Positions 7,334 to 15,706 of a stretch of DNA of 64,000 nt are shown here, piece by piece. Made by a program: the position numbers and the translations under genes. The notes under the pieces were generated by a model, which had not been told where the DNA came from, did no database searches, and saw only the letters and a program-made list of their open reading frames with translations. Each line of letters opens with the position of its first letter. Position 1 is the stretch's first letter. The DNA is from Sphingobium limneticum (GTDB taxonomy: Bacteria; Pseudomonadota; Alphaproteobacteria; Sphingomonadales; Sphingomonadaceae), in NCBI RefSeq assembly GCF_008710155.1, contig NZ_VYPZ01000004.1, positions 62,001 to 126,000 of the forward strand. Reading direction: 5' to 3'.

Positions 7334-7373
7334 CCCACCCCAACCCCTCCCCTGAAGGGGAGGGGCTTTTCAG
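7334..7373. repeat. Short inverted repeat CCCCTCCCCT/AGGGGAGGGG
   Basis: CCCCTCCCCT and AGGGGAGGGG flank a GA centre before the tape-measure gene, followed by CTTTT. A similar C-rich/G-rich palindrome occurs at 19781-19816. It is a common sphingomonad intergenic palindrome that interrupts the otherwise overlapping gp10.1-gp11 spacing. Confidence 0.55.
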
Positions 7374-7389
7374 GTTGAAAGGCAGTCAT

Positions 7390-7944
7390 ATGGACGAGGA
7401 CATCGAGACTTTGGTGGTGCGGGTGCGGGCCGATACGCAGGGGCTGAGCCGGGATGTCGAGGCGATGCGGGCGGGGCTGGAGGGGCCGCTGGGTGAGGGG
7501 GCGGACCGGGCCGGGCGGCGGATCGAGCAAGGGCTTATGCGGGCGGTGCGGACCGGCAAGTTCGGGTTCGAGGATCTGCGGCGGATGGCGTTCAGCGTGC
7601 TGGACGAGATTGCGGCGAGTGCCTTGCGGTCGGCCGTGGGTGGCGGGGGCAGTGCAGCCGGTGGGCTGGTGAGCCTGGGGGCGTCTTTGCTGACGTCGGC
7701 GCTGGGGCTGCCGGGGCGGGCGACCGGTGGGCCGGTGGCGCCGGGGCGGGCCTATATGGTCGGTGAGCGGGGGCCGGAAATGTTCGTGCCGACGTCGAGC
7801 GGGCAGGTCGTCGCGCAGGGCGGCGGCGGGCGGGACGTGCGGGTGAGCATCGCGGTCAATGGCCGGGGTGGCGAGAGCGAGCCGCGCTTGCTGGCGCGTA
7901 GTGCGCGGCAGGTGGCGCGGGCGGTGAAGGGGGCGCTGGGCTGA
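7390..7944 (+). CDS. Short tape-measure protein (GTA gp11-like)
   Basis: This 184-aa protein would set the length of the very short GTA tail. It begins DEDIETLVVRVRADTQGLSRDVEAMRAGLEGPLG, a typical tape-measure opening, and ends with the conserved ATGGPVAPGRAYMVGERGPEMFVPTSSGQVV block and a basic C terminus. Residues 85-120 (LVSLGASLLTSALGLPG region) are hydrophobic. Ordinary siphophage tape measures exceed 600 aa; this size fits RcGTA gp11 (~220 aa). ATG 7390 is chosen because upstream codons run through the palindrome. Confidence 0.88.
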   Translation: MDEDIETLVVRVRADTQGLSRDVEAMRAGLEGPLGEGADRAGRRIEQGLMRAVRTGKFGFEDLRRMAFSVLDEIAASALRSAVGGGGSAAGGLVSLGASLLTSALGLPGRATGGPVAPGRAYMVGERGPEMFVPTSSGQVVAQGGGGRDVRVSIAVNGRGGESEPRLLARSARQVARAVKGALG

Positions 7945-10274
7945 TGGTCGGGACAGGATATTGGCTGGCGGACAAGCGGCGGGGGCAGGAGGCGCGCTGG
8001 ATCAAGCGCTTTGCCGCGACGCACTGGACCGTCAATTTTCCGCGACCGATGATGGCGAGCGTCGTGACGACCGCGCCGGACGCGGTGCGGGTGGATGCGG
8101 TCTTCTATGGGTCGGGGGATCTGGCGGGGCTGATCTGGGACGCGGCGGATGGGTGGAGCCATCCTCTGCTCGCTTATGAGACGCGACGGGATTTTCGGGA
8201 TTGCACCCTGTCCTTTCGCTGGCGCAGCGGGGGCGTGCGCAGGCTGGACGAGACGCATGGGCCGACGCTGACGATCGAGGGGCGGGATGCGGACGGTGCC
8301 CCGCGCGCCTGGTATGTGCGCTTGTGGAACTATGCGAGCGGTGGGCCGGAAGATGCTGTCATCAGGCTGGATTTTGCGGCGCTGACGGGTGGTTTCGACC
8401 TGCCCGAGGATGATGACCCGGTGTGGGCGGGGGATGTGGACCGGATGTTCATATCGCTGGTGCCGCCCGGCTATGATGAGGGGGATACGCCCTTTGCCGC
8501 TGCGGTCGAGGGGTGGGCGGAGCTGAGCGAGATTGCGTGCGAGGGCGCGGGGTCGGTGCTGGCGATCGGCGACGTGATGCTGCCCGAACATGGGCTGTCG
8601 ATGGCGACCGGCTATGACGATTGTTTCAACCAGACGCCCGAGCGGGTGGTCGGGGCGATCCATGCGCTGGGCTATCGCGGGGCGATCAACCATTATGTCG
8701 GGATGAGCCACTATTTCCGACTGGAGCGGCTGGGAGGCGGGCTTTACGTCAGCCTGAGCGGCGGGGTGCTGAATGCGGCCTGCGCGGCGTGGCATCGGGA
8801 CTTTGCGGTGCGGGCGAAGGCGCTGGGCTTCGATGTCATCTGGTCGCTGTCCTATGAATTGTTCGATGCGCATTGCAGGAACGACTGGAAGCAGCGGGCG
8901 GAGGATGGCGCGCCGGCGCTGACCGGATGGGTGCCGCCGTCCACTTTGCTGTCGCCGGCACATATGGGCGCGATGGCCTATTTGCAGCAGGTGGCGGGGG
9001 CCTTTGTTTCCATGGGGTTGGAGGCGGGGTTGCCGATCCTGTTTCAGGTCGGCGAACCCTGGTGGTGGGTGATGCCGGGGAATGGGCGGATATGCGTCTA
9101 TGACGATGCGGCGCGGGCGGCACTGGGCGGGGCCGTGGTGTCGATCCCCAGTGTGTGGGACGATCTGGATGCCGGACAATGCGCGCTGCTGGATGCGGCG
9201 GGGGCTTTGCTGGCGGCGTCGACGGCGGCGCTCTGTGCGTCCGTGAAGGCGGTGGCGCCGGGGGCGGTGACGCATTTGCTGGCCTATCTGCCGACCATAT
9301 TGGACCCGCGCGCGCCGGAGGCCAAGCGGGCGAACATGCCGGTCGGGTGGGCGGCGCCGGCCTTCGATATACTGCAATTGGAAGATTATGACTGGGTGAC
9401 GGAAGGGCGGCCCGGCCTGACGGCGAAGGGCGTGGCGGCGGCGACGGCACGGCTGGGCTATCCGATTGCGGAGCAGCATTATCTGGCGGGGTTCGTGCTG
9501 CTGCCGGAGCAGGCCGCGCAATGGGGGCTGATCGCCAAGGCGGCGCAGGCGGCGGTGGCGCGGGGGACAGCGCAGACCTTCATCTGGGCGCTGCCGCAAG
9601 TGTGCCGTGATGGCTTTACCTGCTTCAGACAGGGTGGGGAGGATGATGTGGAAGCCTTTGACGATATAGTCTTTCCGATCGCGATGGGCAGCCAGGCGAG
9701 CGTGTCGCCGGCCTTTTCGACGCAGATCGTCGAAAGCCCTTCGGGGCATGAGCGGCGCAGCGCCGATTGGGCGGATGCGCGCCTGTCCTTCGATGCCGGG
9801 CCGGGGGTGCGGTCGGAGGCGGATATCGCTGCGCTGATCGCTTTCTTTCGGGCGCGGCGGGGTGCGGCGCGCGGGTTTCGCTTCACCGACCCCTATGACG
9901 ATCGCAGCTGCGTGCCGGGCGTGGCGCCGGGGCCGATCGACCAGCGGCTGGGCGTGGGCGATGGGGTGATGACCGCCTTTCAGTTGATGCGCCATTATGG
10001 CGCGGGCGACGAGGCGCAGGGGCGGATCATCACGCGGCCGGTGCCGGGTAGCATCCGTGTGGCGGCCGATGGCGTGGAACGGACCGAGGGGTGGAGTCAT
10101 GCGGGGTTGGGCGTGATCGCGTTCGACACGGCGCCGGGCGCGGGCGTGGTGCTGACCGCCGGATACCGGTTCGATGTGCCGGTGCGCTTTGCCGAGGATC
10201 GGCTGGACATCAACCGCGCGACCTTTGCCGCGGGCGAGGCGCCTTCGGTGATGCTGGTGGAGATACGCGAATGA
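7944..10274 (+). CDS. TIM-barrel-like/DUF2460 fusion distal tail protein (GTA gp12-like)
   Basis: This is a 776-aa protein. The last ~200 residues (FSTQIVESPSGHERRSADWADARL onward, with FFRARRGAARGFRFTDPYDD) are a DUF2460 domain, equivalent to the whole RcGTA gp12 distal tail protein. The first ~560 residues are added. A beta-rich start (residues 1-200) leads into a region with glycosidase-like TIM-barrel patterns: LGYRGAINHYVGMSHYF, FDVIWSLSYELF, LPILFQVGEPWWWV, FDILQLEDYDWV and AQTFIWALPQV. Acidic residues in SYEL and VGEPW could be catalytic. The gene abuts gp11 and overlaps gp13 by ATGA. The TIM-barrel call is inference from pattern. Confidence 0.8.
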   Translation: MVGTGYWLADKRRGQEARWIKRFAATHWTVNFPRPMMASVVTTAPDAVRVDAVFYGSGDLAGLIWDAADGWSHPLLAYETRRDFRDCTLSFRWRSGGVRRLDETHGPTLTIEGRDADGAPRAWYVRLWNYASGGPEDAVIRLDFAALTGGFDLPEDDDPVWAGDVDRMFISLVPPGYDEGDTPFAAAVEGWAELSEIACEGAGSVLAIGDVMLPEHGLSMATGYDDCFNQTPERVVGAIHALGYRGAINHYVGMSHYFRLERLGGGLYVSLSGGVLNAACAAWHRDFAVRAKALGFDVIWSLSYELFDAHCRNDWKQRAEDGAPALTGWVPPSTLLSPAHMGAMAYLQQVAGAFVSMGLEAGLPILFQVGEPWWWVMPGNGRICVYDDAARAALGGAVVSIPSVWDDLDAGQCALLDAAGALLAASTAALCASVKAVAPGAVTHLLAYLPTILDPRAPEAKRANMPVGWAAPAFDILQLEDYDWVTEGRPGLTAKGVAAATARLGYPIAEQHYLAGFVLLPEQAAQWGLIAKAAQAAVARGTAQTFIWALPQVCRDGFTCFRQGGEDDVEAFDDIVFPIAMGSQASVSPAFSTQIVESPSGHERRSADWADARLSFDAGPGVRSEADIAALIAFFRARRGAARGFRFTDPYDDRSCVPGVAPGPIDQRLGVGDGVMTAFQLMRHYGAGDEAQGRIITRPVPGSIRVAADGVERTEGWSHAGLGVIAFDTAPGAGVVLTAGYRFDVPVRFAEDRLDINRATFAAGEAPSVMLVEIRE

Positions 10275-11101
10275 GCGGCGTTATAATGAGTGATGGGGAG
10301 CGGCTGAGCGAGCCGGTCAATACGCTGGCTTTCTGCTGGCGGATCGAGCGGCGGGATGGGGTGACGATCGGTTTGACGAGCCATGATCGCGATCTGAGCA
10401 TCGGCGGGCTGAGCTATCGCGCGGCGCCGGGGATGACGCCGTCGGCGGTGCGGAGCGGCATCGGGCTGCAGGGGGAGGATAGCGATGTGGCGGGCGCGCT
10501 GTCGAGCGACGCCATCAGCGAGGCGGACCTGATGGCCGGGCGATGGGACGGCGCGGCGCTGGAGGTGCGGCTGACGCAGTGGGAAGCGCCGGGCGCGCTG
10601 TGGCTGTTGCTGGCGCGGGGCGAGATGGGCGCAGTGGCGCGCAAGGGCGGGGCATTTACGGCGGAGCTGCTGGGCGCGGCGGCGGTGCTGGGCGGGCCGG
10701 TGGCGCCGTCGACTTCGCCCGATTGCCGGGCGCGGCTGGGCGATACGGCCTGCCGGGTCGATATGGCGGGGCGGCGGCGGATCGTGGCGGTCGGGAGTGT
10801 CGAGGAGGCGGAGGTCTTGGTCGGGGGGCTGCCGGCGGGGGCTTATGCGTTCGGGACTTTGCGATGGCTGGGCGGGGCCAATGCCGGGTTGGTGCAGGGG
10901 GTGGTGGATAATGGCGTGGACGGCGTGACGCTGAGCGATCCGCCGGCCTTTGCGGTGGCGGCGGGGACGCTGGCGCTGCTGAGCGAGGGATGCGACCGGC
11001 AATTGGCGACCTGTGCCGGGCGCTTTGGCAATGCGGTGAATTTTCGGGGCGAACCCTATCTGCCGGGGATGGATTTGCTGACCCGCTATCCGGGCGCATG
11101 A
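10271..11101 (+). CDS. DUF2163 tail hub protein (GTA gp13-like)
   Basis: This 276-aa protein matches the phage BR0599/DUF2163 family, the RcGTA hub gp13. The blocks are LAFCWRIERRDGVTIGLTSHDRDLSI, SYRAAPGMTPSAVRSGIGLQGEDSDVAGAL, SPDCRARLGDTACRVD and the C-terminal CDRQLATCAGRFGNAVNFRGEPYLPG. The conserved cysteines (CRARLGDTAC, CDRQLATC) may bind an iron-sulfur cluster or metal, as in the family. ATGA overlaps on both ends couple it to gp12 and gp14. Confidence 0.9.
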   Translation: MSGVIMSDGERLSEPVNTLAFCWRIERRDGVTIGLTSHDRDLSIGGLSYRAAPGMTPSAVRSGIGLQGEDSDVAGALSSDAISEADLMAGRWDGAALEVRLTQWEAPGALWLLLARGEMGAVARKGGAFTAELLGAAAVLGGPVAPSTSPDCRARLGDTACRVDMAGRRRIVAVGSVEEAEVLVGGLPAGAYAFGTLRWLGGANAGLVQGVVDNGVDGVTLSDPPAFAVAAGTLALLSEGCDRQLATCAGRFGNAVNFRGEPYLPGMDLLTRYPGA

Positions 11102-11466
11102 ACAGCGTGGTCGAGCGGGCGCGGGCGATGATCGGCGTGCCGTTCCGGCTGCATGGGCGGAGCGAGGCGGGGCTGGATTGCGTGGGGCTGGCGGCGGTGG
11201 CGCTGGGGCGGGAGGCGCCCTGCGCCTATGGGCTGCGCAGCGGGGATGTGGCGCGGGCCGAGGGCTGGCTGCGCGCGGCGAGTTTGCGGTTGGTGAATGT
11301 GGGGCGGCCGGGTGATCTGGCGCTGGTGCGGCCGGGGCCGTTGCAACTGCATCTGATGATCGGGACCGGGGCGGGCTTTGTCCACGCCCATGCGGGGCTG
11401 GGGCGGGTGGTGGAGATGCCGGGGGTGTCGCCGTGGCCGGTGATCGGGTGGTGGAGAGCGGAATAG
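11098..11466 (+). CDS. NlpC/P60 cell-wall peptidase (GTA gp14-like)
   Basis: This 122-aa NlpC/P60-family enzyme is expected to cut peptide cross-links of host peptidoglycan during DNA entry. The catalytic Cys lies in GLDCVGLAAVAL (about residue 25) and the His in LQLHLMIGTG (about residue 82). The start MNSVVERARAMIGVPFRLHGRSE matches the family. It lies in the usual place between gp13 and gp15. A ~150-bp repeat-bearing gap follows. Confidence 0.88.
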   Translation: MNSVVERARAMIGVPFRLHGRSEAGLDCVGLAAVALGREAPCAYGLRSGDVARAEGWLRAASLRLVNVGRPGDLALVRPGPLQLHLMIGTGAGFVHAHAGLGRVVEMPGVSPWPVIGWWRAE

Positions 11467-11477
11467 ATCAAAGGTCC

Positions 11478-11600
11478 GTTCGTTTCGAGCCCTTCGACTG
11501 CCTGCCAAGGCAGGCGCTCAGGGTAAACTAAGTCGAGAGACATGAAGCGCAGCGCTTGCCGCTTCTCGACACGCTCGAAGCGAACGGAGGTTTTGGGGAC
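11478..11600. repeat. Inverted repeat with TTCGAGC/CTCGAAGCGAACGG arms
   Basis: CCGTTCGTTTCGAGC at the left is mirrored by GCTCGAAGCGAACGG at the right. Between them lie CCTTCGACTGC, CTGCCAAGGCAG and GCGCAGCGCTTGCGC-like small palindromes. It belongs to the same broad class as 20583-20640 and 59086-59205 (CTTCGACTTCGCTCAG ... GAACGG). It fills the gap between gp14 and gp15. Confidence 0.6.
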
Positions 11601-11617
11601 ATTTCGGGGAGGGACAT

Positions 11618-13816
11618 ATGGCGACGGTGGTGCTGACGGCGGTGGGGACGGCGCTGGGCGGGCCGGTCGGGGCGGCGATCGGGGGATTGATCGGCAATGT
11701 CATCGACCATCAGATCCTATTCAAGCCCAAGGGACGGGAAGGCGCGCGGCTGGCCGACCTGCAGGTGCAGACGTCCAGTTACGGCACGCAGGTGCCAAAG
11801 CTGTTCGGGACGATGCGGGTGGCGGGCACGGTGATCTGGGCGACGGACCTGAAGGAAGTGCAGAGCCGGAGCGGCGGCGGCAAGGGGCGGGGGAGCGTGA
11901 CCAGTTATAGTTACTCCGCCAGTTTTGCGGTGGCGCTGTCGGCGCGGGCGATCGGGCAGGTCAGGCGCATCTGGGCGGACGGCAATCTGCTGCGCGGGGC
12001 GGCGGGGGATTTCAAGACGGAGGTTTCCGCCTTTCGCGTGCATGGCGGTGGAGAGGATCAGGCGGTCGATCCGCTGATCGCGGCGGCGCAAGGCATTGGG
12101 GTGACCCCGGCGCACCGGGGGATCGCCTATGTCGTGTTCGAGGATCTGGCGCTGGCCGATTATGGCAATCGGATTCCGTCGCTGACCTTTGAAGTGGAGG
12201 CCGATCACGGGCCGGTGGCGATCGGTGCGGTGGCCGGGGCGTTGAGCGACGGGCGGCTGGGTGGTGAGGGGCTTGCGCAAGTGGCTGGCTTTGCCGCGAG
12301 CGGGGGCGATGTGCGGGCGGCGATCGCGCCGCTGGTCGAGGCCTATGGGCTGGCGCTGCGGTCGGATGGCGCGGGATTGCGGCTGGCGGCAGTTGGTGAC
12401 GGGGCGGAGGGCGCGATCGACGCGGATGGGCTGGCGAGGCGGGTGAACGGACGGGATGTCGATCCGGCCGAGCGATCGGGCGCGGCGGCCGATGCCGTGC
12501 CGGTGGCGCTGAGCCTGCGACATCATGATGCTGCGCGCGACTATCAGGCCGGGGTGCAGCGGGTGACGCGACCGGGGGCGGGGCGGCAGGAAGTGGGCAT
12601 GGACCTGCCCGTGGTGATGGCGGCGGACGATGCGCGCGCGCTGGCTGCGGCGCGGCTGGCGGATGGATGGACCGGGCGGGCGACGATGACGCTGCGTTGC
12701 GACTGGCGGGCCCTGGCGCTGACGCCCGGTGCGGTGGTGGAGGTGGCGCAGGTGCCGGGGCTGTGGCGGATCGAGGAACGGGAATGGGAGGCGATGGCGG
12801 TGCGGCTGGCGCTGCGACGGGTGCCGGGGGCTGGCGGAACTTTGCCGGCGGGGGCTTCGTCCGGCGCGATCGTGCGGCAGGTGGATGCGCCCCATGGGGT
12901 GACGCGCCTGATGCTGGCGGACCTGCCGCCGATCCGCGACGGGGTGGCGAGTGCGCCTTTGCTGGTCGCGGCGGCGAGCGGCGGGGCAGGCTGGCGCAGT
13001 GCGGCGCTGTTCGTGATGAGCGAAAGCGGCGAAGCGATGCCGATCGGGCGCAGCGCGTTGCGGGCGGTGATGGGGGTGGCGGACGATATATTGCCGCAAG
13101 GGAGCGCGACGCTGGTGGATCGGCGTCATTCGTTGCGCGTCACGTTGTTGGCCGACGATATGATGCTGGGTGGCGCGGACGAGGCGGCGTTGGGGCAGGG
13201 GCGCAACCTGTGTCTGGTGGGGGGCGAGTTGATCCAGTTCGAGCATGCCGAGCGGATCGGGGCGGATCGCTATCGGCTGAGCGGGCTGCGCCGGGGGCTG
13301 CGTGGGACAGAATGGGCGATGGCGGGGCACGGGCCGAGCGAGCCGTTCCTGTTGATCGAGGAGGATCGGCTGGTCGAGCCGCTGGCGGCGATGGGCCGTG
13401 TCGGGGAACCGGGCGCGATGGCGCGCGTGGCGGCGCTGGGCCTGGGCGATGTCGCGCCGGTGGAGGCGGCGATGACCATCGAGGGGGCCGCGATCGTGCC
13501 GCCATCGCCGGTGCATCTGACGGTGCGGGGCGAAGGTGGCGGATGGCGCATCGGCTGGATCAGGCGCAGCCGGGCGGGATGGCGATGGAATAGCGGCGGC
13601 GACGTCCCGCTGGGCGAGGAGGTGGAGCGCTATGCCATCCGCCTGCTGGACGGCGGGGCTGTGGTACGCAGCGCCGAAAGCGGGGTGCCGCAATGGACCT
13701 ATGACGCGGCGATGGTGGCGGCCGATGGCACCGCCGGGCGATCGCTGGTCGTGGAGGTGCGGCAGATGGGGACGCTGGCGCCGGGGCGGGTGGCGGCGAT
13801 CGACTTTGTCGCCTGA
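11618..13816 (+). CDS. Host-specificity/central tail fibre protein (GTA gp15-like, short form)
   Basis: This 732-aa protein is equivalent to the RcGTA gp15 megatron but only about half its length (~1,300 aa). The N terminus (MATVVLTAVGTALGGPVGAAIGGLIGNVIDH) is a hydrophobic Gly-rich segment thought to insert in membranes. The conserved block LQVQTSSYGTQVPKLFGTMRVAGTVIWATDLKE and YSYSASFAVALSARAIGQVRRIWADGNLLR follow. The large GTA TIM-barrel domain is missing; the tail-hub part starts early (GAVAGALSDGRLGGEGLAQVAGF) and ends with RFRLSGLRRGLRGTEW-type beta domains. ATG 11618 has GGGGAGGG upstream. Confidence 0.88.
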   Translation: MATVVLTAVGTALGGPVGAAIGGLIGNVIDHQILFKPKGREGARLADLQVQTSSYGTQVPKLFGTMRVAGTVIWATDLKEVQSRSGGGKGRGSVTSYSYSASFAVALSARAIGQVRRIWADGNLLRGAAGDFKTEVSAFRVHGGGEDQAVDPLIAAAQGIGVTPAHRGIAYVVFEDLALADYGNRIPSLTFEVEADHGPVAIGAVAGALSDGRLGGEGLAQVAGFAASGGDVRAAIAPLVEAYGLALRSDGAGLRLAAVGDGAEGAIDADGLARRVNGRDVDPAERSGAAADAVPVALSLRHHDAARDYQAGVQRVTRPGAGRQEVGMDLPVVMAADDARALAAARLADGWTGRATMTLRCDWRALALTPGAVVEVAQVPGLWRIEEREWEAMAVRLALRRVPGAGGTLPAGASSGAIVRQVDAPHGVTRLMLADLPPIRDGVASAPLLVAAASGGAGWRSAALFVMSESGEAMPIGRSALRAVMGVADDILPQGSATLVDRRHSLRVTLLADDMMLGGADEAALGQGRNLCLVGGELIQFEHAERIGADRYRLSGLRRGLRGTEWAMAGHGPSEPFLLIEEDRLVEPLAAMGRVGEPGAMARVAALGLGDVAPVEAAMTIEGAAIVPPSPVHLTVRGEGGGWRIGWIRRSRAGWRWNSGGDVPLGEEVERYAIRLLDGGAVVRSAESGVPQWTYDAAMVAADGTAGRSLVVEVRQMGTLAPGRVAAIDFVA

Positions 13817-13864
13817 GGCGAGGGCGACTTCGTCGCCTGAACGGAACCAAGAGGAGAATGGGTC

Positions 13865-14362
13865 ATGGACGGAACGGCGCGATGGGCGCTGCCGCTGCTG
13901 TTTGCAGGGCAGGCGCAGAAGGAAATCACGCATAATGAGGCATTGGTGCTGATCGATGCGCTATTGCACGGACGGGTGGAAAGCGCCGATCTGGCCAGTC
14001 CGCCGGGGACGCCGCTGGTGGGGCAATGCTGGATCGTGGCGGATGGGGCAACGGGCGACTGGGCCGGGAAGATGGGGGCGATCGCGCTGTGGACCGAAGG
14101 CGGATGGCGCTTTGTTCCGCCGCGTGCGGGCCTTTGCGTCGCCGTCGCCGACCGCGATCACCGTGTTTTTCACGACGGGACAGAATGGCGGGCCGGGGCG
14201 ATCCGCCAAGACGGCGTCTACCTGAACGAAGATAAAGTGGTGGGCGCGAGAATGGCGGCAATCGCAGGACCGGTCGGTGGCGGCGTGATTGACGTGGAGG
14301 CGCGATCCGTCGTCGCAGACATTCTGGCTGCCTTGCGCGGTCATGGGCTGATCGCCGCCTAA
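13865..14362 (+). CDS. DUF2793 domain protein, last gene of GTA cluster
   Basis: This 165-aa protein of the DUF2793 family is usually the last tail-associated gene of sphingomonad and rhodobacteral GTA clusters. The signature is clear: ARWALPLLFAGQAQKEITHNEALVLIDALL, then PPGTPLVGQCWIVADGATGDWAGKMGAIALWTEGGWRFVPPRAG. The C-terminal ~40 residues are a separate small segment. It may decorate the tail tip or bind glycans; that is inference. GAGGAGAATGGGTC precedes the ATG. Confidence 0.85.
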   Translation: MDGTARWALPLLFAGQAQKEITHNEALVLIDALLHGRVESADLASPPGTPLVGQCWIVADGATGDWAGKMGAIALWTEGGWRFVPPRAGLCVAVADRDHRVFHDGTEWRAGAIRQDGVYLNEDKVVGARMAAIAGPVGGGVIDVEARSVVADILAALRGHGLIAA

Positions 14363-14562
14363 TATTACGCCAATATGTTTTTCTTGTTGCGGGTGTGCGT
14401 CAATAGCCTAGGATTTCTTGGTATTGGCCGGGCAAGCCTGTCTCTGTCGGGTTAGTGCGTTATTTTTGCAACGGTTTCACTAATTGTGGACTTGCCATGA
14501 AACCTTCTCCCGATTACAGGGTTTCAGCAGTCCTTCGTGACACTCTTGAAAGGGGAATTCAA

Positions 14563-15639
14563 ATGCGGAAGCTTGCCCTCGCGGCTGCGCTTGCGACCAC
14601 TGCCCTGGCCACCCCGGCCATGGCGCGTGACAACAGCTGGTATGTTGGCGTCGACGCCGGCGTCCTGCTGGTCGAAGACCAGGACATCACCTTCACGCCC
14701 GGCAACGGTGCCGCTGCCAGCAACACCATCTCGGGTGTTGACTATCACAAGGGTTATGACTTCGACGCCAACATCGGCTACGACTTCGGCGGTTTCCGCC
14801 TTGAAGCCGAAGCCGGCTACAAGCGCGCCAAGGTCGACCTCGACGAGAGCGGCTTCGGCGGTTCTGCCTCGGCTCTCTCGTTCATGCTGAACGGCTTGCT
14901 CGACTTCGGTCCCGATGACGGCCTTCAGGGCTTCGTCGGCGGCGGTGTCGGCGTTTCGCGCGGCAAGCTGGCCAACAACCTGGTTAACGACAGCGACACC
15001 GGCTTCGCCTGGCAGGCGATCGCAGGCGTTCGTTACCCTGTGACCGACCATGTCGACGTTTCGCTGAAGTATCGCTTCTTCAACCAGGACGATATCAAGC
15101 TGATCCCGGCATACACCACCATCGGTGGCCCGGCTGGTTCGACCGCAGACACCAAGCTGCGTACGCACAGCCTGCTGCTCGGCCTGACCTACAACTTCGG
15201 TGGCGAACCGGCTGCACCGCCGCCGCCGCCCCCGCCGCCCCCGCCGCCCCCGCCGCCCCCGCCTCCGCCGCCGCCGCCGGTTGCAGAGTGCAACCCTGGC
15301 CCGTACATCGTGTTCTTCGAATGGGACAAGTCGGACATCACGCCTGACGCCGCCACCATTCTGGACAACGCGGTTTCGGCCTACAGCAGCTGCGGCAGCG
15401 CCCAGGTCATGCTGGCCGGTCACGCTGACCGTTCGGGTTCGGCCTCGTACAACGTCGGCCTCTCGCAGCGCCGCGCTGACTCGACCAAGGCCTATCTGGC
15501 CTCGAAGGGTATCCCTGACGGTGTCATCACCACGCAGGCCTTCGGTGAATCGAAGCCCCGCGTCGACACTGCCGACGGCGTTCGCGAAGTCCAGAACCGT
15601 CGCGTGGAAATCAGCTACGGTCCGGGTTCGGGCCAGTAA
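14563..15639 (+). CDS. OmpA-family outer-membrane protein
   Basis: This is a 358-aa OmpA-type protein. Signal peptide: MRKLALAAALATTALATPAMA. Residues ~22-215 form an eight-stranded beta-barrel (NSWYVGVDAGVLL, YDFDANIGYDFGGFRLEAEAGYKRA, VGGGVGVSRG, DHVDVSLKYRFF, LLLGLTYNFGG). A run of 21 prolines (15217-15279) links to the OmpA C-terminal peptidoglycan-binding domain (YIVFFEWDKSDITPDAATIL, AGHADRSGSASYNVGLSQRRADSTKAYL, QNRRVEISYG). The key Asp and Arg for diaminopimelate binding are present. Codon use is typical of a highly expressed gene, unlike the GTA genes. GAAAGGGG precedes the start and a strong terminator follows. Confidence 0.95.
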   Translation: MRKLALAAALATTALATPAMARDNSWYVGVDAGVLLVEDQDITFTPGNGAAASNTISGVDYHKGYDFDANIGYDFGGFRLEAEAGYKRAKVDLDESGFGGSASALSFMLNGLLDFGPDDGLQGFVGGGVGVSRGKLANNLVNDSDTGFAWQAIAGVRYPVTDHVDVSLKYRFFNQDDIKLIPAYTTIGGPAGSTADTKLRTHSLLLGLTYNFGGEPAAPPPPPPPPPPPPPPPPPPPPPVAECNPGPYIVFFEWDKSDITPDAATILDNAVSAYSSCGSAQVMLAGHADRSGSASYNVGLSQRRADSTKAYLASKGIPDGVITTQAFGESKPRVDTADGVREVQNRRVEISYGPGSGQ

Positions 15640-15674
15640 GCCGATCTCCATTCCTCGGAATGGAATACAGAATT

Positions 15675-15706
15675 GGGGGCCGGTCGCAGGATCGGCCCCT
15701 TTTTCT
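15675..15706 (+). terminator. Rho-independent terminator of ompA
   Basis: GGGGCCGGTC (15676-15685) pairs with GATCGGCCCC (15690-15699), with loop GCAG, followed by TTTTT. It lies 36 bp after the OmpA stop. Confidence 0.9.

Noticed and set aside
7752..10100. Minus-strand 782-aa open frame across gp12
   Set aside because: It is a shadow of the gp12 fusion gene and has no recognisable domains.
11717..13933. Minus-strand 738-aa open frame across gp15
   Set aside because: It is a shadow frame with low-complexity Arg/His/Pro sequence.
50..14362. Complete inducible prophage
   Set aside because: No integrase, repressor, lysis genes, terminase or attachment sites are visible. Gene order and the tiny tape measure match an RcGTA-like cluster.
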